DNA of 64,000 bases from Planctomycetota bacterium (GTDB lineage Bacteria; Planctomycetota; UBA11346). A program made the translations under genes and the position numbers. The DNA is taken from assembly GCA_013816485.1 (NCBI GenBank), contig JACDEI010000021.1, positions 1-64,000 of the forward strand, written 5' to 3'. Below, one piece after another: positions 8,195 through 15,820 of this stretch (its first letter is position 1; the number at the start of each line of letters is the position of its first letter). Below the pieces are notes generated by a model. The model was not told where the DNA came from and made no database searches. It saw only the letters and a list, made by a program, of their open reading frames with translations.

Positions 8195-9231
8195 ATGGTT
8201 TTTTTCGGCTTCCGCGGTCCCGCCGACCCGGTCGGCAAGGGCACCAGATCCGCGCCAGCGATCTCGCCGCGCGCGATCTGGAAATGTCCCAGCGCCGCGA
8301 CCATAGCCGCGTTGTCAGCGCAGTGTTTCGTTGCCGGCAGGTAGAGTTCGAGGCCGGCCATCGCCGCGTCGCGTGCGACCCGCGCCCGCAGGGCACGGTT
8401 GCACGCCACCCCACCGCCGACCGCGATCGCGCGCACGCCACGTTGGCGCGCGGCGAGCAGCAGCTTGGTCGCGAGGCAGTCGACCACCGCGGTCTGGAAC
8501 GCCGCGCACGCATCGTCGATGCCACGTGCATCGAGCCGCAGGGGATCCTTGCCCAGCGGCCCACGTGCCTGGTAGAGCAGCGCGGTCTTGATGCCGGCGA
8601 AGCTTAGGCGCAGCGTGTCATCATTCAGGAAGCTGCGCGGCAACGTCATCGCAGCGGCATTGCCACGAGCCGCGCGTGCGTCGATCTGCGGCCCGCCGGG
8701 ATAACCAAGCCCGAGGGTTGCCGCCGCCTTGTCGAAGGCCTCGCCCGCCGCGTCGTCGATGGTGCCGCCGATCGGCTGGAAACGGCCGGGGGCCTCGCCT
8801 AGGTAGAAATGACTGTGCCCGCCCGATGCCACCAGACCTACCAGCGGATACATCACCGCCGCGCGGTCGAGGTGGATCGCCGCGAGGTGTGCCTGGATGT
8901 GATCGACCGCGGCGAGCGGCAGGCCGCGCCGTTGCGCGATGACCTTGGCCGCGGTGACCCCGGTCAGCAGGCTGCCGATGAGTCCCGGCCACGCACCCAC
9001 CGCCACGCCACCGAGCGCATCGAGCGTGACGCCGGCCTGGATGAGCACCCGTTCGATCAGCCCGGGCAGCGAGGCGACGTGTCCGCGTGCAGCCAGTTCC
9101 GGCACCACACCGCCCCAGGCGGCGAAATCGTCGGCCTGCGAAGCGATGACCTCGGCGAGCACGGTGGTGCCGTCGCGCACCAGGGCGACCGCGGTCTCAT
9201 CGCAACTGCTTTCGATACCGAGCACCAGCAT
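8191..9231 (-). CDS. tsaD: tRNA N6-adenosine threonylcarbamoyltransferase TsaD
   Basis: A 346-residue protein starting MLVLGIESSCDET, the invariant TsaD N-terminus. It has the metal-binding motif HIQAHLAAIHLD near residue 110, ASGGHSH, and GGTIDDAAGEAFDKAAATLGLGYPGG-type nucleotide-binding residues. TsaD transfers threonylcarbamoyl to A37 of ANN-decoding tRNAs in the cytoplasm, together with TsaB and TsaE, which are not in this window. Length is normal (about 340). The frame extends another 62 codons upstream but conservation begins at ATG 9231. Its TAA stop shares bases with the TAG stop of the convergent scpA ORF. Confidence 0.97.
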   Translation of the reverse strand: MLVLGIESSCDETAVALVRDGTTVLAEVIASQADDFAAWGGVVPELAARGHVASLPGLIERVLIQAGVTLDALGGVAVGAWPGLIGSLLTGVTAAKVIAQRRGLPLAAVDHIQAHLAAIHLDRAAVMYPLVGLVASGGHSHFYLGEAPGRFQPIGGTIDDAAGEAFDKAAATLGLGYPGGPQIDARAARGNAAAMTLPRSFLNDDTLRLSFAGIKTALLYQARGPLGKDPLRLDARGIDDACAAFQTAVVDCLATKLLLAARQRGVRAIAVGGGVACNRALRARVARDAAMAGLELYLPATKHCADNAAMVAALGHFQIARGEIAGADLVPLPTGSAGPRKPKKTI

Positions 9232-9441
9232 GGGCCGGCAGCGTGCGGTGGGGCCCGGTCTGACAAGCCATGTCCTGCGTGCCACGCGCCTGGGCGAGGA
9301 ACCCTGGACATAGCGGGCGAGCCGACGCTCCCAGCCTTGCGGCTGAGTGGTCGTTGGGGTACGTTCCAGTGCGACCACGGGGGCCCGCGTCATGAGCATC
9401 GGTAGTACGGTCGACAACCTTCCGGCATCCAGCGTTGCACC

Positions 9442-10380
9442 GTGCCCAGGGCTTCTGGGCGTGAGCGGCAGGCAGATCCAGTGAATCCCGTGCCCGGCGA
9501 TCCGCTACCCGACCAGCCGGCAACGGGCGCGCCCGGCTCGATCAGCGAGTTGTTGGCCGCCGCAACTTCGCCCGCAACTTCGTCCGCAGCCTTCGATGCC
9601 GGCTTCATCCACCGCGAACGCATGGCCGGCCTGGGTGAACTGACCGCCGGCATCGCCCACGAACTGAACAACCCCATCGGTTACATCGGTAGCAATCTCA
9701 ACACCCTGCGGCGTTACGTCGAAACGGTGTCGGCGCTCATGGCGCAGGCCCAGGCGTTCATGGAGCCAGCGCAACGCGGCGCCTGGGAACAGGCGCTGGA
9801 CGCCGCGCGTTGGCCGATCATCGGCAAGGATCTGGTGGCGGTGGTCGATGAGACGCAGCAGGGCGCCGAACAGGTGAGGAACATCGTCGGCGATCTCAAA
9901 CTGCTGGCGCGTACCTCGATCACGCCAGAGCAGGGTAGCGTCGATCAGTGCGTGTTGTCGGCGCTCACGGTGTTGACGCACCAACTCAAACACCGCTGTC
10001 ACGTCGAACGCGATCTCGCCAGTCGCGACGGTCTGCTGCTGGTGCGCCCGCAGATCATCCAACTGGTGATCAACCTGGTGCACAACGCGGGGCAGGCGGT
10101 GGCGTCCGGCGGACATGTTCGTCTGACCAGCCGCAGCCAGGAGAGTCTGGTGACACTCACCATCGAGGACGACGGGCCAGGGGTCCCCGAACATCAGCGG
10201 CTGGAGATCTTCCAGCCGTTCTACACCAGCAAGAAAGGTGGCACCGGACTGGGATTGCCGATCGTCGCGCGCATTGCGCGCAACCACGGCGGCGATGTGC
10301 GGATCGACCGCAGCCCCGACCTGGGTGGTGCGCGTTTCATCGTCGAATTGCGGCACTGGCAAGGAGCGGGAGTCGCGTGA
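9442..10380 (+). CDS. soluble sensor histidine kinase
   Basis: About 312 residues, no membrane helix. After a Pro/Ala-rich lead comes the phosphoacceptor box AGIAHELNNPIGYI with His near residue 73, a helical HisKA segment, an N box (QLVINLVHNAGQAV), G1 DDGPGVP, an F-box-like FQPFYTSK and G2 GGTGLGLPI. This is the NtrB/ZraS-like HELNN class, commonly found in kinases that work with a separate response regulator. The start is uncertain: GTG 9442 is the longest choice, GTG 9481 the alternative. It overlaps the next gene by GTGA, so the three signalling genes are probably one operon with coupled translation. It has no sensory domain of its own. Confidence 0.9.
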   Translation: MPRASGRERQADPVNPVPGDPLPDQPATGAPGSISELLAAATSPATSSAAFDAGFIHRERMAGLGELTAGIAHELNNPIGYIGSNLNTLRRYVETVSALMAQAQAFMEPAQRGAWEQALDAARWPIIGKDLVAVVDETQQGAEQVRNIVGDLKLLARTSITPEQGSVDQCVLSALTVLTHQLKHRCHVERDLASRDGLLLVRPQIIQLVINLVHNAGQAVASGGHVRLTSRSQESLVTLTIEDDGPGVPEHQRLEIFQPFYTSKKGGTGLGLPIVARIARNHGGDVRIDRSPDLGGARFIVELRHWQGAGVA

Positions 10381-11240
10381 CGGACCCGCGCGTGCGCATC
10401 CTGATGGTGGATGATGAATCGCCGATCCTGCGCTCGCTCGCACGGTTGTTCGCCTTCGAGCCGTGGGAGCTGGTAAGCGCGACCAGCGCGGCCGAAGCCC
10501 GAACGCTGCTCGGCGAAGGTGGGATTTCAGTGATCCTCAGCGATTACGCCCTGGCCTACGACGACGGGGTCGAACTGCTGCGCACGGCCAGTCAGCTCAG
10601 CCCGGACACCAGCCGCATCCTCTTCAGCGGTCACATCGACATCGATCTGCTACGCCGTGCGGTCAACAGCGGCGAGGTCTACCGCTTCCTGACCAAGCCG
10701 TGGAGTGATGACGAACTGCTGCAAGCCGTGCGTCAGGGCGTCGAGCGCTGGAACCTGTTGCAGCACAACCGGGTGCTCATCGAACACGCCGAGGAACACC
10801 ACCGTCAGCTCAGCCGCTTCAATGCCGACCTCGAACGCCTGGTGGGTGAACGCACCGCCCTGCTCGAACTGCGCAACCGCACCCTCGGTCTGAGCCAGGC
10901 GGTACTCGACGGTCTGCCGGTGGCGGTGGTCGGTGTCGCGGCTGATGGCACGGTGGTGTTGGCCAACGAACTGGCACGTCGGATCTTCCCAGAGCAGTTT
11001 TCCGGGACGCAATCGCCATCGTCGAACACGCCGGCACCGTGGTGGGAATGGTCGCGTGAAGCGCTCGCCCACGGCAACGCGCTGGTGGTCGACGGTTCAC
11101 TCGGACAGTTCCGCATCGAGGTCATGGCACTTGGTGAACGCGGCATGGTGATGACGGTGATCCCGCTTGGCACGATGCCGGGCGCGCCGTCCAGCACTCC
11201 GCTCGACCGCGATCACGCCCCGCACGGAAGCGCCACGTGA
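10377..11240 (+). CDS. response regulator with receiver, coiled coil and PAS-like domain
   Basis: A 287-residue protein starting at the GTG of a GTGA overlap, with AAGGAG-like sequence (AAGGAGCGGG) upstream. The receiver domain spans about 6-125: acidic pair MVDDE, phosphoacceptor Asp56 in ILSDYALA, and conserved Lys in RFLTKPW. This is the RpfG-like receiver subgroup. Residues about 125-165 form a coiled coil, and 170-265 look like a PAS domain (LDGLPVAVVGVAADGTVVLANELARRIF). There is no DNA-binding or HD-GYP output domain, so the output is probably through protein contact with the kinases on either side. Confidence 0.87.
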   Translation: MTDPRVRILMVDDESPILRSLARLFAFEPWELVSATSAAEARTLLGEGGISVILSDYALAYDDGVELLRTASQLSPDTSRILFSGHIDIDLLRRAVNSGEVYRFLTKPWSDDELLQAVRQGVERWNLLQHNRVLIEHAEEHHRQLSRFNADLERLVGERTALLELRNRTLGLSQAVLDGLPVAVVGVAADGTVVLANELARRIFPEQFSGTQSPSSNTPAPWWEWSREALAHGNALVVDGSLGQFRIEVMALGERGMVMTVIPLGTMPGAPSSTPLDRDHAPHGSAT

Positions 11241-12838
11241 ATCTTCCCATCGGCATTGTCTTGGTGGTCGACGACGACCCCAATGTGCTCAAGGCTCTCG
11301 GACGTTTAGACCTCGGGCGGCAGTTCACACTGCGGTTGTGCGCGTCGCGGGCGGAGGCCGAGCAGGTCATCGACAAGGAGGAGATCGAAGTCGCGCTGAT
11401 CGATCAGCACCTGGGTGCGGGCCAGCCCACCGGCCTTGATCTGCTGGGGTATCTGCGCCAACGCGACAGCGACTGCTTCCGCATCATCTTCACCGGCGCG
11501 GTGGATCTCGACTTCGCGGTGTCGGCGATCAACCAGGGCCTGATCGACGCCTTCCTGGTCAAACCGTGGACCAGCGAGCATCTCATCTCGTTGCTCAACC
11601 AGGGTTGTGAGACCGCGCTGCTGCGACGGCACAACCGCCAGCTCATGCGCGAGATCGCGGGCCGCAACGCCGCGCTCGAACATCTTAACCGCCAGCTCGA
11701 AGGCATGGTCGAAGCGCGCACCGCCAGCCTGCGCGAGACGCTCGATCAGCTCCGGCAGCATCAGGTCGACATGGTGCGTCTGGAAACCCAGGCGACGGTG
11801 TCGCAGATCGCGCGCGGTCTGGCACATGAGCTGAACAATCCGTTGGCTGCGATCATGGGCTACAGCCAACGGCTCAGACGCCGGCTCGGCAGCGACCTGG
11901 ACACCGTCCAACGCCTGGACGTGATCCTCAAAGAGGTCGACCGCTGTCGCGGTTTGGTAGAACAGTTGCGCAACCTCGCCGCGCCGCTCGATGAAGCGGT
12001 GCGGCCATGCGATCCGCTGGCGGTCATCGATACCGCGACCAAACGCCTGCAAAGCACCGGTCTGACCGTGCCCGAGATCCAGGTGCAGGGGGTGGTGCCG
12101 CTGGTGCTGGCCGGTCCGCGGTCGCTCACGCGCGTCTTCGAACAGGTGCTCGACAATGCGCGCCTAGCTGGTGCCCGTATCTGCACGGTATCCGCCACCA
12201 GCAGCGAAGGCCGCGTGCGGCTGCTACTGACCAACGACGGCGCCACACCCGAGGAGGAGACCACCCACAACGCCACCCGGCCCTTCTTCACCACCCGCGC
12301 CGATTCCGGTCATCGTGGGCTGGGGTTGTCGATGGCGTTGGCGCTGCTGCGTGAACAGGACGGCGCGGTTACCCTCGATCGCCGTGAAGACGGGCAACCC
12401 GGAGCGGTGTGCATCGTGTCATTGCCACTCTCGGGAGCCGGCCCGCTGGTTGTCGCCGAGACTCAGGCGCATCCCGCATCGGGTCAGGTGCTGGTGATCG
12501 ACGACGACCCGATGATCGCCGAACTGCTGAGCGATTACCTGCACGAGGACGGCATCAACGTGCTGGTGGTTTCCACCGCCGAGCAGGCCAAGACCGCCCT
12601 CGCGAACAAACCGATCTGCGCGGTGATCGCCGATTACCACCTGGAGTACGGTTCCGGCATCGACGTGCTGCGGGCGCTCATCGCCCGCCAACCCGGACTC
12701 GCCGGTCACGTGGCGGTGTTCACCGGCGCGAACGACGCTGCGACCCTGGAACGCATCCAGCGCGACACCGGCTTCCCGGTCCTGGCCAAACCGTTCCGCC
12801 TGGAGCAGGTGCAGAAGCTGGTGCGCGAGATCTTGTAA
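11237..12838 (+). CDS. hybrid histidine kinase: receiver - HisKA - HATPase - receiver
   Basis: A 533-residue soluble protein. An N-terminal receiver (VVDDDPN, Asp56 in ALIDQHLG, Lys in FLVKPW) is followed by a coiled coil, a HisKA box GLAHELNNPLAAIMGYSQ with His near 197, an ATPase domain in which the first glycine box is poor (TNDGATPEEE) while the last is clear (HRGLGLSMAL), and a second receiver from about 417 with Asp near 465 (VIADYHLEYG) and Lys in VLAKPF. It starts in a GTGA overlap with the preceding regulator. With two receivers and one transmitter it could act as a relay hub for the locus. ATP binding may be weakened by the degenerate G1 box. Confidence 0.9.
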   Translation: MNLPIGIVLVVDDDPNVLKALGRLDLGRQFTLRLCASRAEAEQVIDKEEIEVALIDQHLGAGQPTGLDLLGYLRQRDSDCFRIIFTGAVDLDFAVSAINQGLIDAFLVKPWTSEHLISLLNQGCETALLRRHNRQLMREIAGRNAALEHLNRQLEGMVEARTASLRETLDQLRQHQVDMVRLETQATVSQIARGLAHELNNPLAAIMGYSQRLRRRLGSDLDTVQRLDVILKEVDRCRGLVEQLRNLAAPLDEAVRPCDPLAVIDTATKRLQSTGLTVPEIQVQGVVPLVLAGPRSLTRVFEQVLDNARLAGARICTVSATSSEGRVRLLLTNDGATPEEETTHNATRPFFTTRADSGHRGLGLSMALALLREQDGAVTLDRREDGQPGAVCIVSLPLSGAGPLVVAETQAHPASGQVLVIDDDPMIAELLSDYLHEDGINVLVVSTAEQAKTALANKPICAVIADYHLEYGSGIDVLRALIARQPGLAGHVAVFTGANDAATLERIQRDTGFPVLAKPFRLEQVQKLVREIL

Positions 12839-12849
12839 GACAGGTCCGG

Positions 12850-12977
12850 GCGCTTCGCTGGTACGAAGGGTACGAGCGCTTCGCTGTACGAAGGGTCCGA
12901 GCGCTTCGCTGGTACGAAGGGTCCGAGCGCTTCGCTGGTACGAAGGGTCCGTACCCCTCGTACCCCTCGTACCCTTC
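12850..12977. repeat. 26-nt tandem repeat, four units, then 9-nt repeats
   Basis: Four units of about 26 nt (12850-12875, 12876-12900, 12901-12926, 12927-12951) start GCGCTTCGCTGGTACGAAGG; the second has lost one base. Each contains the small hairpin CTTCG-ctggta-CGAAG. They are followed by roughly three TACCCCTCG units, whose reverse complement resembles the GGTACGAAGG part. The block separates convergent genes and may serve as a terminator. Confidence 0.9.
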
Positions 12978-12988
12978 AGACCGTGCCA

Positions 12989-13297
12989 TCACACCGGATC
13001 GAGCACCTGCACGGCGACGTGCTGCACCAGACCTGTGATCCGTTCGCGGTAGGCGAGCATGTGCGCGGCGACCTGATGGGCCTTGAGGCAGGGCACGTCT
13101 TGCCATTGCTCGACCACCACCACCACATCGGGGCGCGCAGAACTGGGGACCGCCAAGCCGGCCGCGCAGTCGACCGTCGGGCCATAGGCCAAGCACCCGC
13201 GCTCCTGCAGGACCAGCGGGACGACCTTGCGGAATTCAACCAGGAAGGCCTCGCGCTTGCTCGGCGTGCAGGTGATGGTGGCGATGACGTGGATCAT
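12989..13297 (-). CDS. antibiotic biosynthesis monooxygenase (ABM/YgiN-like) domain protein
   Basis: A 102-residue single-domain protein starting MIHVIATITCTPSKREAFL, with the downstream CLAYGPTVDC and VVVVEQWQDVPCLKAHQVAAHM pattern typical of the dimeric ferredoxin-like ABM family (YgiN quinol monooxygenase, heme-degrading and unknown members). These proteins usually act on quinones or polyketide-like aromatics without a bound cofactor. The substrate is not predictable here. A purine-rich GAGGGA lies about 9 bases upstream of the ATG. It probably forms a transcription unit with the hypothetical gene upstream, which ends only 21 bases away. Confidence 0.82.
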   Translation of the reverse strand: MIHVIATITCTPSKREAFLVEFRKVVPLVLQERGCLAYGPTVDCAAGLAVPSSARPDVVVVVEQWQDVPCLKAHQVAAHMLAYRERITGLVQHVAVQVLDPV

Positions 13298-13318
13298 GGG
13301 GTGTTTCCCTCAGAGGGT

Positions 13319-13756
13319 TCAACCGGCGGCTTCGATCGCAGCGATCTTCCAACCGAACCCCCCAATGAGGTCGGCCCGTTGGTTGGCGTCGCCGAGCACG
13401 GTCAGCACCGCGGCGTGGGCACCGACGGCGAACGCCACCGAGGATATCTGGGTCACGCGCGCCTCGTCGCCGTCGCTACCACCGAGTGTCAGCAGGCGCA
13501 CGGTGAAGCCGATCTTGCCGAGCTGTTTGCGCGCCATCAGCACCCCGCCGACGAGGTCCGATTTGAGGATCTTGGCTTCACTGTCGTTGGGCGGGTGGAG
13601 GAAACAGGTCGGATCGCTGCGCACCGCCAATCCTGGATCGATGTCGATCTGCACCTGGCGCGGGTCCTCGTGCCGGGTCACCCGCAGGGTTAACCATGCC
13701 CGCTGATTGGCGTCCGCGACACAGGTCAGTTGGACGGTGACGCTCTGATCGCTCAT
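13319..13756 (-). CDS. hypothetical protein
   Basis: A 145-residue soluble protein beginning MSDQSVTVQLTCVADANQ. The sequence alternates short hydrophobic strands, for example WLTLRVTRHEDPRQVQIDI and IGFTVRLLTLGG, and the C-terminus VGAHAAVLTVLGDANQRADLIGGFGWKIA looks alpha/beta. No family was recognised. The frame stays open for another 94 codons upstream, but that part runs through a perfect hairpin and a Pro/Arg-rich translation, so ATG 13756 (or GTG 13762) is preferred. Confidence 0.6.
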   Translation of the reverse strand: MSDQSVTVQLTCVADANQRAWLTLRVTRHEDPRQVQIDIDPGLAVRSDPTCFLHPPNDSEAKILKSDLVGGVLMARKQLGKIGFTVRLLTLGGSDGDEARVTQISSVAFAVGAHAAVLTVLGDANQRADLIGGFGWKIAAIEAAG

Positions 13757-14079
13757 GGACACGCACCATGCCCTGGGCCGTTGGCCTGCCAAGGGCGGCG
13801 ACTGCGCAGCCTGCCCCAGGAGTACTACGCGCCGAAATCTCCTTTTCACACGAAGAAATTTCGGCGCGTAGTACGTGGGGTGCGGGGCGAAGCCCTGCAA
13901 CAACAGCATCCCAGCCCGGTGGAGCCGATAATGAACCTTGGTTCCGGCTCCGCCGGGATGGGCTGTCAACCGCTTACCACGCACCTCGTCGTACTCGCGC
14001 CATGCACGCCTGCGCAGCAGGACTTTCCGGTGGCGCACTTGGTGCTCGACCTACCATCCCGGCCATCAGCCCCGCCCGG
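13757..14079. other. divergent intergenic region
   Basis: The 323-base gap between a leftward hypothetical gene and the rightward kinase 2 contains a perfect 17-bp hairpin (13822-13874). Beyond that I see no gene or clear promoter, although the kinase frame is open through it. Confidence 0.5.
13822..13874. promoter_or_regulatory. perfect 17-bp inverted repeat between divergent genes
   Basis: GTACTACGCGCCGAAAT (13822-13838) is the exact reverse complement of 13858-13874, with a 19-base spacer. Its position between divergent genes would suit an operator or a shared leader hairpin; a small mobile palindrome is also possible. Confidence 0.7.
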
Positions 14080-15729
14080 ATGGAAACGATGACCGCCCAG
14101 CAGTTGCGTGCCGATGACGAACGATTCCATGGCACGGTTGTCGGCAAGGAACTGCTCGATCTGGTGAAGATGCTGCACCGCATTTGCGCCAGCGGTGTGT
14201 TGCACCTGGAAGCCGATGCCAACCGCGCGTCGCTCTGCCTGGATGGCGGCAGCATCCGCTCGGCGTTTTTCAACGACCTCAGTGGTTCGCCGGCGCTCAG
14301 TCGCGTCATCCTCATCGGTCGTTCGAGCTTCACCTTCAAACTGGCCACCGCGCACACCGTCGCCGGTTATGCGCGCAACATCCACAAGGATACCGCGCTG
14401 ATCCTCACCACGGTCGAGGCCATGCTGGAGGATGCCGAGCCCACGGCGGAGATCCCCGTGCCCGTCACGGCAGCGGCAGCCGTCACCCCGCGTTCGACCC
14501 TCACTACCCGCCATGCGTCGCGCATCACGGTCCAGGCCCCGCCATCGCCGTCCCGGGTCGAACCGACGCCCAGCGCGGAATCGTCGATCAGCGGGCTCTA
14601 CCCGACCTTGGACGAGGCCCAGACGGAAGACCGCGGCGCGACCGAGTCGGGCTACACAGAGTCGGGCTACCCCAAGTCGGACAACACCGAGTCGGGCAAC
14701 ACCGAGTCGGGCAATAAAGCGGCGAGGACTGTCCGTGTCTCGTCCTTCCTGCCGCCCGAACCTGGCGCGATGCTCGGCAAGTGTGAATTGTTGTCCGAGA
14801 TCGGTCGCGGTGCCAGTTCGATCGTCTATCGTGCGCAACATCGTGCACTCGGCGTGGAGGTCGTGCTCAAGGTGCTGATGCAGGAGCATGACGACGCCGA
14901 CAGTCACCGGCAGCTGACCATCAACGAGGCGCGGCTGCTCGCGCACCTCAACCATCCGAACATCCTGCGGGTGTTCGATTTCACCGACTACGGCCGCTGG
15001 CCGCACCTGGTGGTCGAACTGGTCGATGGCCAACCGCTCGCCCGCCTGATCCGCGACCGTCGCGTGCTGCCGACCGAGGAGGCCCTGCCGCTCTTCTGCC
15101 AGGCGGCCGAGGCCCTGGGTTACGCCCACGCCACGCTTGGCGTGGTGCACTGCGACCTCAAGCCGGAGAACATCCTGCTGACGCGCGATCTCCAGGTGAA
15201 GCTCGCCGACTTCGGCTTGGCCAAGTCCTCACTGACGGCAACGGAGGACAACCGCCTGTTCGCCAACGGCGCGGTCGCCGGCACGCCGAGCTACATCGCA
15301 CCGGAACAGGTCCAGGGTGGCCGCACTGCCTGTGATCATCGCAGCGACATCTACTCGCTCGGTGCCACGCTCTACCACACCGTCACTGGCCGTACGCCGT
15401 TCAACGATCCCGATCCGGTGCAGCTCATGGTCAAACGCCTGAGCGAAGCGCCGATCCCGCCGCACCTGGTCAACCCCAAGGTCGAACGCCGCATCAGCCA
15501 GTTCATCATGTCGATGATGGCGCGCGATCCGCAGAACCGCATGCAGAGCTGGGATGAAGTCCTGGAACTGCTCGGCGATCTGCTCGAAACCCTGGCGCCA
15601 AGCACCGACCGCTACCGCGGTGCGACCGAAGGCGACAACAAGGTCATCCGCCGGCGCACGTCGTTCTGGAACTATGTGCCGAACCGATTGTTCCGGCGGG
15701 CGTCGACGGATGCCAAGGACGTGGGCTGA
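14080..15729 (+). CDS. Ser/Thr protein kinase with DUF4388-like N-terminal domain
   Basis: About 549 residues. The N-terminal 120 residues (LLDLVKMLHRICASGVLHLEADANRASLCLDGG) resemble DUF4388/PATAN domains seen in gliding and pilus regulators. A low-complexity linker with an ESGYT/ESGNT pentapeptide repeat precedes the kinase domain (about 230-500): IGRGASSIVYRA, VVLKVL, HCDLKPEN near 357, DFGLAK near 377 and GTPSYIAPEQ. The HRD arginine is replaced by Cys, so it is a non-RD kinase, probably not controlled by activation-loop phosphorylation in the usual way. No membrane helix is seen. ATG 14089 is an alternative start; neither has a strong ribosome site. Confidence 0.88.
   Translation: METMTAQQLRADDERFHGTVVGKELLDLVKMLHRICASGVLHLEADANRASLCLDGGSIRSAFFNDLSGSPALSRVILIGRSSFTFKLATAHTVAGYARNIHKDTALILTTVEAMLEDAEPTAEIPVPVTAAAAVTPRSTLTTRHASRITVQAPPSPSRVEPTPSAESSISGLYPTLDEAQTEDRGATESGYTESGYPKSDNTESGNTESGNKAARTVRVSSFLPPEPGAMLGKCELLSEIGRGASSIVYRAQHRALGVEVVLKVLMQEHDDADSHRQLTINEARLLAHLNHPNILRVFDFTDYGRWPHLVVELVDGQPLARLIRDRRVLPTEEALPLFCQAAEALGYAHATLGVVHCDLKPENILLTRDLQVKLADFGLAKSSLTATEDNRLFANGAVAGTPSYIAPEQVQGGRTACDHRSDIYSLGATLYHTVTGRTPFNDPDPVQLMVKRLSEAPIPPHLVNPKVERRISQFIMSMMARDPQNRMQSWDEVLELLGDLLETLAPSTDRYRGATEGDNKVIRRRTSFWNYVPNRLFRRASTDAKDVG
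14644..14718. repeat. 15-nt in-frame tandem repeat (ESGYT/ESGNT)
   Basis: Five 15-nt units starting GAGTCGGGC encode a Ser/Gly/Thr-rich pentapeptide linker in kinase 2. The third unit begins AAGTCGGAC and encodes KSDNT. Confidence 0.92.
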
Positions 15730-15748
15730 CGTTCAGACCACAGGCTTC

Positions 15749-15808
15749 AGGCTACAGACCACAGGTTGTGGTTATGACGCCGATACAGTGCCCTGTGGTC
15801 CGTAGCCT
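15749..15808. terminator. 17-bp inverted repeat between convergent genes
   Basis: AGGCTACAGACCACAGG (15749-15765) pairs with 15792-15808 over 17 positions with one G-U. It lies between the ends of kinase 2 and the substrate-binding/OmpA gene, so a bidirectional terminator is likely, although no long T run follows. Related ACAGACCACAGG-like units repeat directly within the first arm. Confidence 0.65.
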
Positions 15809-15820
15809 GTAGCCCGTAGT

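Noticed and set aside
12850..12977. CRISPR array
   Set aside because: The 26-nt units are directly adjacent with no unique spacers, and no cas gene is present.
13768..14079. N-terminal extension of kinase 2
   Set aside because: It runs through a perfect 17-bp hairpin and gives a sequence unlike the DUF4388 domain start.
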